Shown one piece after another: positions 10,745 through 22,924 of a DNA stretch of 64,000 nucleotides (position 1 is the first letter of the stretch; each line of letters begins with the position of its first letter). The DNA lies in contig CM070874.1 of the NCBI GenBank assembly GCA_036365515.1, forward strand, positions 167,345,797 to 167,409,796. Direction: 5' to 3'. The notes beneath the pieces are model-generated. The model was not told the origin of the DNA. It was given only the letters and a program-made list of their open reading frames with translations, and did not search any database. The stretch is from Torymus aiolomorphi (Eukaryota > Arthropoda > Insecta > Hymenoptera > Torymidae). Both the position numbers and the translations under genes were made by a program.

Positions 10745-12666
10745 ATGCAATAAATAATTGTGCATATATATTTTAAAATAAATGGAAAAAATTATTGGAA
10801 AATCCAGCAACAAATATATAATGTTAATATGATTAATAAGGCAAAAATTGAGGTATTGCACGACAAATATTGTAGTTATAGTAAAAGATAATTTAAATGT
10901 CGAATAAAGTAAAGAAAATATGGGAAAGTAAATAAAAATGAGGTGTTCCCGGGTCTATTTAGCTTCTAAGGCAAGAATAAATATGATATGAATTATGAGA
11001 TATTAAAGATTTAGCAAGCGCGAGTCATTTTGAATGCACGAAATGCGCGCAGCACTTCCCCCCACTCCGCCGGCAGCTCCAGAGCTGCCGCTCTCCGCGT
11101 CCGCACGCTTCGCACTTTATTATTAAATTTCGAATACTACAAACCAATGAAACATATCCTAGTATTTTTTTATTGAAAATATAGACATTCAACGTTAACA
11201 TGCGTTAAGCTCAGTGCTCTACGACGTTTATTTCGCCTTCCAGATTTTTTTGAAATAAAAAAATTATCTCGGATCCTGATAGTCGTAGAAATTTTTTTTT
11301 TTTCAAAATTCGTGAAAAAATGCCAGGAATCTATTCCCGTAACTGTCACTTCCACAAAATAAAAATTAAGAAAATTATTCAAATAAAAACATGTCTAAAA
11401 AAGTGCAATATTTTCAAATTGACTTTTTGACCCTTTAAATAAACAAAATCGATACAATTTTTCAATAACATGATAGTACAACTCTTTAAGAACAAAATAA
11501 GCCCTAAATCATTGCTTTAGCACCATTCCCTGAGAAGATCTAACGAACTTATGAGAGCACCTTTTTTTCAATAAATCCAGATAACTCGATAAATAATCAA
11601 TATTTTTTAATTTTTCAAAAGAGCATTTTTTTATCTTACCATGAGCTATATTTACCTGAAGTAACAAGTATGGAAACGTTACAGTTAATGAGATCTAGAG
11701 AACCCGATTTTTATCGGTTTTTTCGATATAACTCGAAAAATACGATAAATATCGATAAATTATAATAGAGCATTTTGATAGATATTTTTAATACCTACAA
11801 TTTTCTCATTTAACTTTCTTCGGTAGGAGCTATAGTTCTTTAGTTATTTACGAAAAACCATTTTTGGACACTTTGCCAATTTTTTTGGTTATGTTCGCTA
11901 CTTAGGATCGAATTTAATGAAAAAGAAACTCATTTTTAAATTTAATTTCCTATACGCTCATATTTTTTTTACTCTATTAGGAATTCCTGTCGTCAGTTGT
12001 CTATAATGCCTGGACTAATATTGTACATTAAACATTTAATTGAAACTCAATCAATGGTTTTCCATTCTTTGTAACAACATAGTTGAATACACCGGAAATT
12101 TTTCCAACTTCTTCCTATTCTTTTCAGCAGACCATAGATTTGGCTTTATAGGTGAAATTTTAACTTCTTTCAAGTCAATGTCAGCACCAGTGAGTACATT
12201 CGAATTGTTTTCCACGACTGTGATTTGGTTATACTTCAGATATAATATCTTAAACCCTTCTATATCTTCACGAGCAGGAATAACATCTTTCAACCACTTT
12301 ATAAATTTCACTTTTAATTTAGTCACATTATGATTGTTTAATTGACCTTGTATGAATCATGCCGCTATTTCCATTTGCACTATCGCACACCTTCTTAATC
12401 TTCATCTCTTTATAAATTTCACTCTCAATTCAGTCATATTATTGTTCATTCTTAGCGTATAATCTTGTTCCCGCTCTTGCAGTTGTAAAAATATCAGTTT
12501 TCTTATAATTGAAATAGACATAAATTTAATGCCTTTCAAAGTCTTTCGTTTTAATTGTACGAACCCTGAAAAGTGTCGAGTAAATGTCAGTAGTCACATA
12601 TTCCGTTATGCAAATAAATTTTATTGAGGTTACTGCATATCAACAACTTTACGGAAAAACTGTAGG
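10745..12666. other. AT-rich stretch without a recognisable gene
   Basis: Mostly AT-rich with many T/A runs. A GC-rich patch (11040-11115) has CpG-rich text and a small GCAGCTC/GAGCTGC hairpin. A 91-codon minus-strand frame at 12051-12326 matches nothing I know. A short direct repeat, TTTATAAATTTCACT plus following bases, occurs near 12299 and 12409. No transposon signature was found. Confidence 0.6.
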
Positions 12667-15600
12667 CCCTACTGAAAAAAATCGCGCGAGTAATCGCGCG
12701 ACCAATCGCGTAGGGACTCGCGCAAGTAATTGCGTCATGTTATCGATCAAATCATGACGCGATAAATCGCGTGATTACTTGCGCGATTAATCGCGCGATT
12801 AGTCTGAAAATTTTTATAAAAAAAATATACACCAAAAATATGCATAAAAATTATTTTTAATGATAAGAACGAATTACCTTCAAAAATTATAGTTTATACT
12901 GAAAAAGTCCAGCTGATTTCAGCTGAACATCATACCAGAACGTATCTCTTAAAAAATATGGTTTTTACATTTTGCTATGAAAATTTGAGTTTTTCTCACA
13001 TTTAAAGTTATTAATTACAAATTTATAAAAGTTAATTATTAATTGGAATAAATTATTTAGCAATGCAACAGTGTTTATAAAAATAATAGTTTAATGAAAC
13101 ATTTGTAGAGAAAACATTATTTATACTGGTATTGTATTTACATATAGGTACGGTACTTACAATTTTTTCGAAGACAAAAAACGGCAGAAAAGGGAAAGAC
13201 GAGACGATGTTTAACGAGCCTCGGGCTCGCGTTACTCGACGCCGACCCGCGATATCAATAACAAGCGAGGCCAACATCGAGCGCGTCTTCGAGTACTCAA
13301 TAGTAACTGCCTTGATAGGCATCGGCGATGACTGTGGAATAGGGTTTGCGTATAACCCCAGGTTTCCACCACGCACATACACACTACATTAGCACGTTGA
13401 CATGAGTGAGGACTGAGAATCTTATCCAAACTGTCCTTTACAGTTTCGTTATGTATTATGGTTTGCAACTGATATGAACAAGCGCTACTTAATTATTATC
13501 ACATACCTTTGAATTAGGAAAAAATCCATGTAATAAGTATTATATTATTTTAATTTTACTGCTAAATGAGTTTCCTCTTTTACTGTAAGTTATATAACCA
13601 TAAGTTGTACTTTTATGTATAAAGTACTGCAAATCATAAATATTAAACTTAAAATAAATCAGAATGACTTGTTACAATCCAAGACACAAACATGTAAATA
13701 TTCTCTAATATATGTGAAGTTATTTTATAAATATATGTGAATTGGCAATAATTATAAATGCTTTATATTGTCTTGTACCAAATCAACTAAGATTCAATCC
13801 TTTTTTTGTTGATATAATGTACCTTAGAATAATAAACCAAAATGCAATTAATCGTTTAATAAGAGTATAGCAAGCATCATTAAATATAGATTAGTCTTAT
13901 ATACTTATGACACGGGTGGTAATATGAAAGAGCATTGGCATTTCGTATAGCTTTACAACTGATACTGATGCTATTGCATCTTTATTATACTGATAGTTCT
14001 AGTAAAAATTGATTAGTACACGCTTACAAATAATGAGTTAGGAAATTGAACAAATTGGACATCCAACGAACTCTATTGGATACGCTAGTTTATTCCAGCC
14101 TAACACCAGGCAATATAGTTCCTCTAATGTCCAATGTTACAATTTCCTTAATCGTACTTCGATGAACCATTCAAAACACACCATACAAATTATGAAAAAT
14201 TTTATAAACTCTTATTAAATTTTCTTATTATAACTAAACATTTTTCCATCAATCATTCCTAATTAAAATATGTTAAGTTGAAATTCACCTCAATAAGATA
14301 CTCGGTCAAGTAAGAAAATTTTGATAGTACTGGTTTACGTGTTGTTTGTTAAACATAAGTCTGGCATTGAAGTGACATCAGGAATAGTATTGGATCTAAA
14401 GTTATATAAAATGTCATTATTCTTTCATACTGTTACCCAAGACATAACAACAACAAAAATTTAATATCAGTTGTGCGTGTCTTGGACTGTAAATAGTCAT
14501 TCTATTTTTTTTTTCAAGTTATAGTCATGCTTTGCTAGTATTCCATTTTTAATATTACGAGTTATTGTTAGCAGTATGCAAGGACACTAACATTTTATAC
14601 GACTTTAGATCTATACAACACTACCGCTACTGTCCTTTCAATACCATATTTATCTTTAACGAATACCATGTAAACCGATACTATCAAAATTTTCTACTAG
14701 GTCGAGTATTTTGAATGAAAAAATGTTTAGTTATAATAAGAACATTTAATTAGTTTATAAAATTTTTCCTAATTTATACGGTGAGTTTTCAATGGTTCGT
14801 AGAAGTATGATTAAGGAAATTGAAAAAATTGAACATTAGACGAACTATATTGCCTGGTGTTAGGCTGGAATAAACTAGCGTATTCAATAATAGAGTTCAT
14901 TGGATGTCCAATTTGTTTAATTTCCTAATTCATTATTTGTAAGCGTATACTAATCAATGTTTACTAGGACTGTCAGTATAATAAAGATGCAGTAGCATCA
15001 GTATCTGTTGTAAAGCTATACAAAATGCCAATGCTCTTTCATATTACCACGTGTGCCATAAGTATATAAGACTAAGCTACATTTAATGGTGCATGCTATT
15101 CTCTTATTAATTCGGTAAAAGACAATATAAAGCATTTATAATTATTGCCAGTTCACATATATTTATAAAATAACTTCAGATGTATTAAAGAGTATTGACA
15201 TGTGCAGGTCTTTCTGATTATTTTTTTTTATTTATTATTTCATATTTATGATTTGCAAATCTTTTAAATATAAAAGTAAAAGTTATTGTTATATAACTTA
15301 CAGTGAAAGAGGAAACTTAGCATGAATCATACAATACTTTCTATGCCAATAGCGTCATCCTTGGAAATGCACATACAGATAAGTCGACCAAGCCATCTCC
15401 GATGACGGAAGCCACCCAGTCAACCATAAGGAGAATAAACAGTGGTTGAAGTAACAATGGCAAATAATTGAATATTGGAATGCTATTGACCAGTTGAGAA
15501 GATAGCAACAAACTGGCATCAAGTGCATTATACCAGAGATCCAGAAAGCAGAAGTAACCACGACTGGCAGAGAAGGAAGAAATAGCTTTCCCCAGCGAAC

Positions 15601-15950
15601 ACAGCTCCTTCGTAGCACAACTAATAAAATGAAGAAGCATGAGACAGAAGCAAAAATACATGAAAGTGTGAGTGCACTGGTCTCATCTAGATATAGTAAA
15701 CATAACCACGAAGATGACAGCTACACTCTGCAGATAACGGCGATGAATACGGCGACCACAGCGTTCAAGGATGACTGCTACGGATGCTGCGAAGCCTCTC
15801 TACAGTATACATTCAGTTCAGCTCACGGTGTAAGAAAGAGAGGTGAACCGACTTACGTACCCCCACCACCGAACTCTCGTGCCCGTTAAAAGTTTGCTTC
15901 TTCGATCGGCCGTTGGGGGCGCGAGTGAGACATGTGTACCATATTGTCAT
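12667..15950 (+). repeat. Left arm of the giant inverted repeat
   Basis: This is the uninterrupted version of the arm: blocks A, B and C in order. The terminal 150 bp (12675-12815) is a cluster of TCGCGCGATTA-like words arranged as a smaller palindrome around ATCGAT. Open frames at 13053-13468 and 15341-15889 occur on both strands and are mirrored in the other arm; none resembles a known protein. Confidence 0.8.
13550..15340. repeat. Internal palindrome (foldback) within block B of the left arm
   Basis: The two halves (about 13560-14430 and 14500-15340) are reverse complements, sharing for example AAGCATTTATAATTATTGCC and CATCCAATGAACTCTATT-type text, with divergence increasing towards the centre near 14470. 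The same palindrome is present in the right arm, truncated at 24619. Confidence 0.8.
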
Positions 15951-16048
15951 ATCAGTGCTTTGGCGGTGTAGGAGTTTGTTTATACTTTGAAATAATATAC
16001 ATTCGTTTGGTTTTATTACTATAATTATTATTTATTATAAAAAATACA

Positions 16049-16566
16049 ATGGGAAGGTGTTGTAGTGTTAGGTGGTACATCAGTAGGAAAAATAAGACAA
16101 AAAATAAGTCAAATATGTATGTCGACAAATGTTGAAAACTACTAAATGCGATATTTGTCACGAAGCTTTTACCTCTCGGTATGAAAATTTGATTCTTGTG
16201 TGTTCAGATGCAGAGCTAGTCAATATCAAGTCTCGTGGTGGATTAATACATCCAAACTTACATTTAGTTAGATTATTCCAAAGAATAGAATATTATTTTC
16301 AAAAACATCTTGATTCACCCAATATTTATCATTTAGTTCTACAACATGTGATAATCAGTGGTAAGCCTTTGACTTTTCCATATAGAGATCATAAAGAAAA
16401 GGTTATATCTGATTGGATTCATTATTATATTACTCTAAGAATGCGTCAATTTTCAAGACTGAAAAATAGAGATCTAAAAAAATTAGTCAAGAAAAAAAGA
16501 AGATTGCTAATCTATACAATAATTAATAACATAATATATACATATGTTTATATTTATGTATATTAA
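16049..16566 (+). pseudogene. P/THAP-like transposase remnant, internally deleted
   Basis: From 16129 the frame encodes about 145 residues: CDICHEAFTSRYENLI, VNIKSRGGLIHPN, NIYHLVLQHVI, then PLTFPYRDHKEKVI, YYITLRMRQFSR and a Lys-rich tail. The SRGGL...P and RMRQF pattern resembles the C-terminal part of P-superfamily/THAP9-like transposases of insects (recalled resemblance, not searched). Just upstream, ATG at 16049 gives MGRCCSV, the type of start seen in THAP zinc fingers, but the frame soon breaks. If both readings are right, almost the whole catalytic region has been deleted. It sits at the left edge of the giant element's spacer and may be what remains of its own transposase. Confidence 0.45.
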
Positions 16567-17299
16567 TATATTATTATATATATATGGGTAGTTCTCGGGG
16601 GAATCGAGAGGTCAACATTTTTTTCCTTCCGTAACCACCTAAATCGCTTAGTAACCATCCCATAAGTTATCCTAAATTTTTTCAGATTTTTTTCATTCAT
16701 AGTTTTTGAGTGGCAGAGGGTGAAAGTTGGTCATTCTTTTTTTTTTTGCAATTTTTGCCTTTTTTCAATGCTTTATAGCTTCTCAGGTGTGCATTTTTCA
16801 TATAGGAACAGTATATACCATTTTTTAGCAAATTTTCCAAATTTTTTAAGTAAACTATTCTCAAACTCATTGGAAGCAATTTCGATTATGCTAGAGCTAT
16901 TTTAAAACTTAAAATATGCCAAAATAAGACTTCGATCATCAGTACGATAACCAAAAAATTTATGAAAGTACCTTTTTTCATAAGAAAAGTATCTGCTACT
17001 ATCCCAGAACAGGCCAAAAGCTCTATAAAGAGAAACAAAATCAAAAAAACTTGATATATGGCTAAATAACTGATTAAAATGCACATTCGATTCCTGTAAT
17101 GAAATATATCCTTAGTCGAACCATCACAAAAAAATTCATGGTAATATCTTTTCACTAACATAAAACTAAAAAACTTACAGAATAGCAGTTGCTGTTAAAC
17201 TACATTAAAAAAAAATTAAGAAATAACTATATCAATCAATTATTTGAAATAATTAATTTAAATAGGCATACGAAAGACATAATTACTTTCTTACGTATC

Positions 17300-19233
17300 T
17301 TTTATTTATTTATTTATTTATTAAACCAGAACAAAATTACATAGAGTAAAGTCCTCAGAGATAGATATTAACTACCTGTACGAGGGCTGGTACATGAATA
17401 CTTAAGACTATACTTATACACTAAAGCTTATATACTAAGTATTAAATATTTAAACCTTAAACATTTAATATTGTCAATAGAATTCTCAAAACTTAACGCA
17501 AGTAAAAGAATATGTTTATTACATTTGTTTATTATATATATATTTTTTAGTTTATTTTTTAGTTCATGTTTCCTATTAACACTTTTGTAATAGATCTTTT
17601 TTAAAATTTTCAATCTCACTGCCAAAGTTTGTATCACTTAAATTAAAAGTTTGTTGATCCCTCTTGCGTATTTTTGGTAGGCGAACTGAGGCTGAGGTCT
17701 TGTTGTGAGTAGAATCTAGATCTTGTTGTTATCGATGTAAGTGAAGACGAACTTCCAAGCCTGGGTTTTGCCAGTATTAATTCAGTTCCGCCCACCTGAG
17801 TTTGTAATGTAGTTGGTGATTTAGTTAACTCTTGCGTCCGTTTCTTGAAGTTATCTACCTTACCGAGGTATCTCGGTAAGTCAGGTTTTATTATATATTT
17901 AGTAGTGTTCATAGCCTTGTTTACCTTAGCATTCAAAATTTTGCATTCTTGTCTGTCAGTGGTAACATGATCAGTATTATAGTCGTTTCCAAATGTCTTA
18001 TTTGAGAAGCTACAGTTGACGCAGCACTGTTTCTCTGATGTGCACTTTTCTGTTAGATGCGTTCCCGCACATTTTAAACAGGTTGGGCTGTTCTTACACC
18101 TTTGGCCATTATGACCCAATCTACCACACTTATAACATGGTTTCACATTTATTATATCGTAAACTTTGCAATTCTGATAACCAACGAATAATCTGTCTTT
18201 ATTTTCTTTAATATGTTTGTGCATTTCACCCGTTATTTGTATGATGACCGTTACTTTACTGCTTTTGTCATTGCCAGCTACGTGTAATACGTTACCCTTT
18301 GTATCTAAATTTGAAAAATTTCTTTGGTTTATGTCATTTTCGATTACTTTTATATCAGACTTGAATTCATTTTCGATGCCAGTTATTCTTATGACAGGCT
18401 TACTAAGCTGTTCTTCTTCGACCTTGTAGAGGTGGTTGAGCTTGGCGTCTAGTAATATTTTTGCTGTCTTGGCACTTTCCTCGTTCATGCATGTTATTGA
18501 AATTACATCTTTACTTTTCATATCAATTTTTTTCGTTTGGATTGATTTTTCTTTAAGTAGATAGTGGAATACTTTTTCCTTTATCACAGATTTCTCTTCT
18601 TTGTCTTTTCTTGTCACTACAATTTTCGGCACTTTTTTGGATTGTGGTATGTGTATCTTTTTTGACATTATATCTGCATATGTTTCCTTGTATTTACTCG
18701 GTTGTTCTTTTTCTTTCGTTAGAATTTCGTTTAAAAGCAGTTTTTATGTTTCAATTCAGTATTTAGTTCCCTAAGCAGCTGGTTTTCTGTTACTAGTGCA
18801 CTTACTTTATCACTGTCCTTGTTTTCGCATGTAGTCTCATCCAGCTCATCAACTTGCATTCTGTTTTCTTGAAGGAGGCCTTCATAGTTGACTTTAAGTT
18901 TACTGTACTCTGATTCTATTTTCCTATAGTTTTTACTAAGATTCCCAATCGCTTTAGTTTTGGTTTGCAGATCTTCTTGTAGTTTTAGTAACACAGCACG
19001 TGTGGGATCTTGATTTGAGGTTATGCTCAAATCGTGTTCATCACAAACAACTAACACACTGTTTATGTATGTTACATTTTTTTTTCTATTAAAGTTACTT
19101 TTATGAAAAACATTGCAACACCATATACATACTACCGTTTTAACCGCTTGCGTATTGTGACATCGATAGTATATATCGGGAGGGACTGCCTCCGGTGGCA
19201 GCCCACTATCCTCCATCTTGGATGATTAGAATC
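17300..19233 (-). mobile_element. ORF1-only LINE (HAL1-like) inserted in the foldback
   Basis: The 5' end is near 19233, about 17 nt before the ORF1 start. ORF1 ends at 17643 and is followed by about 340 nt of 3' UTR and a (TAAA)n-type tail (17300-17330, minus strand). No endonuclease or RT frame is present. The opposite arm of the host foldback (about 20240-20260) supplies the uninterrupted sequence, so the junctions are directly readable: host GTATC ends at 17299 and host CCTACATG resumes at 19234, with little or no target duplication. Confidence 0.75.
17643..19216 (-). pseudogene. LINE ORF1 (gag-like, CCHC) with one frameshift
   Basis: RNA-binding protein of a non-LTR retrotransposon, expected to package LINE RNA. 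The N-terminal part (19216-18731, 161 residues) has a Cys/His cluster (YRCHN, CIWCCNVFHK) and then a coiled-coil-like acidic stretch ending ENQLLRELNTELKHKN. A one-base shift near 18730 leads into the second part (341 residues from 18668). That part is a basic linker, a central region and three Cys clusters: CYKCGRLGHNGQRC, CLKCAGTHLTEKC and a third starting CCVNC. A Ser/Thr-rich tail follows. The zinc-knuckle trio is typical of ORF1 proteins in I/Jockey-type LINEs. Apart from that shift the coding sequence is open for about 500 codons, suggesting a fairly recent copy. Confidence 0.85.
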
Positions 19234-20979
19234 CCTACATGATTCTTAACTTTAAGAGTTATTATTACAACTTAGACATTTCTATTCTACTTTATACTAC
19301 CATGCACTTGATAATCCTAGCGGAAGAATGCTTTATTAATATTGTCTATGGTCTGTTAACTTAATGAATATATAATAAGTACACAATTAAATGAATATAA
19401 TCATACCTTACTTTGTAAAGGGGAGAGCACAGAGTCCGGGTGGCTAATTCTAATAAAACTTTGTACAAAGGCTTCTTGATTTAGAAAAAAGGATATACGA
19501 AGCCTTTTCTCTTCGAGTAGACCCTCTGTCAAATTTACACCATTTTTCAGTTCATTATTGACCCTTCCGCATCCTCAAATAAGAAAAATCTATTTTGACT
19601 AATAAAGTGCAATAATATTATCTGTAAATATGTAAAATATTAGGTAAAGTTCTTCATTAGCAAAAGTATAAAAGAAATTTCTTCTATTTTATTGTAATGA
19701 AACATATTTGTTGCGTATCAAGATACATATTTCCTTAAACCATATTATATATAATTTGTTTGATTTGAAAACCATTTTACATATTTACAGATAATATAAT
19801 TGCCCTTTCTTAGACAAGATAGATTTTTCTTATTTGAGGAAGCGAAAGGGTCAATAATGAACTAAAAAATGGTGTCCATATGTTAAAATGTAAACATTAA
19901 TATTTATTCAATGAATTAAAATGTTTGCAATCGTGTAAATTTGATGGAGGGTCTACTGGAAGAAAAAAGGCTTTGTGCATTCTTTTTTTTTCATAAATCA
20001 AGAAGCATTTGTACCAAGTTTTATGAGAATTAGCCACCCGGACTCTGTGCTTTCCCCTTTACAAAGTGAGGTATGATTATATGCATTTAATTGAGTACTT
20101 ATTATATATTCATTAAGTTAACAGACGATAGACAATATTAATAAAGCATTCTTCCACTAGGATTATCAAGTGCATGATAGTATAAAGTAGAATAGATATG
20201 TCTAAGTTGTAATTATAACTCTTAAAGTTAAGAATCATGTAGGATACATAAGAAAGTAATTATGTCTTTTGTATGCCTATTTAAATTAATTATTTTAAAT
20301 AATTGATTGATATAGTTATTTCTTATTTTTTTTTTAATGTAGTTTAATAGCAACTGCTATTCTGAAAGTTTTTTAGTTTTATGTTAGTGAAAGATATTAC
20401 CATGAATTTTTTTGTGATGGCCCGACTAAGGATATATTTCATTACAGGAATCGAATGTGCATTTTAATCAGTTATTTAGCCATATATCAAGTTTTCTTGA
20501 TTTTTTTCCCTTTATACAGCTTTTGGCCTGTTCTGGGATAGTAGTAGATACTTTTGTCATGAAAAAAGGTACTCTCATGAATTTTTTGGTTATCGTACTG
20601 ATGATCAAAGTCTTATTTTTGCATATTTTAAGTTTTAAAATAGCTCTAGCATAATTGAAATTGCTTCCAATGGGTTTGAGAATAGCTTATTTGAAAAATT
20701 TGGAAAATTTGCTAAAAAATGGTATATATTGTTCCTATATGAAAAATGCACCCCTGAGGAGCTATAAAGCATTGAAAAAAGGCAAAAATTGCAAAAAAAG
20801 CTAAAATGACCAACTTTGACCCTCTGCCACTTAAAAAACCATGAATGAAAAAAATCTGAAAAAATTCAGGGTAACTTATGGGATGGTTACGAAGCGATTT
20901 AGGTGGTTACGGAAGACAAAAAAATTTTGACCTCTCGATTCCCCCGAGAACTACCCATATATATATATATATATATATT

Positions 20980-21485
20980 AGGCGTTTCACGTCAGCTCTC
21001 CAGGCGCGGCGCGCGAGCGCGAAATCATGCTGTTTTCAGCTTGTGTTTGAAGGGCTAAGGTGTATCTAAAAAAAATAATCCCCAAAATTCGATGTATTTT
21101 TTTCTCAGCTTTCCGATGGTGCTATTAGTTTCTCAAAATTTTTCAATTCCAACCTCAAAAAAATATAAAACGTGTTATATCTCAAAAACTATATTTTTAA
21201 TATTTTTTGTGACCTGCTAGATCGAAAGAGGAGGAAATTTTACATTGATATAGCCTTTTTCTACATAGGGGTTTTTTGTTTTTTTTTCGAGATATTATTC
21301 AAGAAATACTTAGAATTGAAAAATTTTGAGAAGCTAATAGCACCATCGGAAAGCTGAGGAAAAAATACATCGAAATCACTTGGGGATTATTTTTTTTAGA
21401 TACATCTTAGCCCTTCAAACACAAGCTGAAAACAGCATGATTTCGCGCTCGCGCGCCGCGCGTGGAGAGCTGACGTGAAACGCCT
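20980..21485. mobile_element. MITE-like element with AGGCGTTTCACG terminal repeats
   Basis: AGGCGTTTCACGTCAGCTCT at 20980 is mirrored at 21485. Inverted identity extends about 170 bp inward, through a CG-rich block and a CTTTCCGATGGTGCTATTAG block. The 506-bp unit has no coding capacity. A related CTAATGGTGCTATTG motif occurs in the inverted repeats at 38300 and 39240. Confidence 0.75.
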
Positions 21486-21909
21486 CATAAATATTTTTAT
21501 ATATATTTATATTTTTATTTTTCCAAATAAAATAGTTCATTCATTTTGTATTTTTATTGAGTGTTATTTTCGCAAATTAACCTTTAAATATATTGACTAT
21601 AACGGTGCCCAAGGTGAAAACAATCTATATGTTTCTCTTGCACTACGACGTAACTATGCATTTTTACTCTTATTACAGCTATTAACATTAAACGAACAAG
21701 TCTATTGTTTTCGTACTATAACATTTTCAATAAATGATTTTAAATAGTAAAAATATGCATGCGACTTTTCCCGAGCAGCCGAACTCAGTGTGGTGCACAT
21801 GTAGTATACATGTCTCAGTAGCGCCGTCAGCCGTTAATAGGGGAAGCAAACTTTTATCTGCACGGCAGTGGGGGGGCCAGTCGGTTCACCTCTCTTTCTT
21901 ACATCCTGG

Positions 21910-22924
21910 TTCAGCTATTCAGTTGCATTAAATACATTGTGAATATATCTATACACATAAGCATATATAGATATATTCACAATTTATTCAACGGAGCTGA
22001 ACAGTATTGAACTGAACCTATTGTAGAAAGGCTGCGCGCACATGTGTAGAGAGAGAGAGATCAGGGTGAATCCATACTGTACCACGTACTCTTACCCTTA
22101 CCTCGTTTCCGTACCCTCTCCGATTTTCTTGTAGGGTATACCCATACACTTATATGGGTCGTACATGAAAAAAGGAACAGGGTATAATGAACAAGAATAG
22201 CATGGGTTAGTATATCTATATATACCTCTTGTTTCTTCTGTATTTCGTTGTTCCTCGTATATATAGATGTAGAAACCCATGTATTTCTTGTTCTTTTTAT
22301 CGATTGGCCCTTTACACAGCTCTGAGTTACAGATACAAAGAGACACAGATACAAACAATAACATGGGTTTCTATATCTATATATATATTAGTTACACGTC
22401 AGATACAAAGGAACAAGAGATTTGTAACCCATGTATCCGTCTGTTCCTCATATATATAGATATAGTAACCCATGTTATTGTTTGTATCTGTGTCTCACTG
22501 TATCTGTAACTCAGAGCTGTGTGAAGGGCCAATCAATAAAAAGAACAAGAAATACATGAGTTTCTATATCTATATATACGGGGAACAACGAAATACAGAA
22601 GGAACAAGAGGTATATATAGATATACTAACTCATACTATTCTTGTTCATTATATCCTGTTCCTTTTTTCGTGTACGGCCCATATAAGTCTGTGGGTATAT
22701 CCTACAAGAAAATCGGAGAGGGTGCGGAAACGAGGTAAGGGTAGGAAAACGTGGTACAGTATGGATTCACCCTGATCTCTCTCTCTACACATGTGCGCAC
22801 AGAAGCCTTTCTACAATAGGTTCAGTTCAATACTGTTCAGCTCCGTTGAATACATTGTGAATATATCTATATATGCTATGTGTATAGATATTCACAATGT
22901 ATTTAATGCAACTGAATAGCTGAA
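21910..22924. mobile_element. Foldback element inserted in block C of the right arm
   Basis: Ends TTCAGCTATTCAGTTGCATT (21910) and the complement at 22924 are continuous with inverted identity through almost the whole 1-kb unit, centre near 22400. Each arm contains its own hairpin (ATTGTGAATATATCTATA and mirror) and GAGAGAGA runs. The uninterrupted block C at 15800-15830 shows the host sequence without it. No coding capacity; the frames over it are mirrored shadows. Confidence 0.75.

Larger units (their letters stand above)
16586..20956. mobile_element. Foldback element with GGGTAGTTCTCGGGGG ends, split by a LINE
   Basis: The left end GGGTAGTTCTCGGGGGAATC (16586) and its complement ending at 20956 are both flanked by TA repeats. 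Inverted identity covers 16586-17299 plus 19234-19640 on the left and 19790-20956 on the right. Without the LINE the element is about 2.4 kb, almost all arm. It contains no transposase frame. The apparent 60-90-residue frames recur as mirror images and are not genes. The ends recall the unit starting at 63806 (GGGTCGTTCCTG). Confidence 0.8.

Noticed and set aside
12051..12326. 91-residue minus-strand frame (and its 97-residue complement)
   Set aside because: Both strands are open over the same bases, no motif is recognised and there is no support from repeats or context.
13053..13468. Arg-rich frames mirrored at 34450-34786
   Set aside because: They lie in the arms of the giant inverted repeat, overlap each other on both strands and show no family features; mirror copies inflate the impression of conservation.
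20878..21069. Short frames around the junction of two MITE-like elements
   Set aside because: They span element boundaries and TA repeats, so they cannot be ancestral genes.
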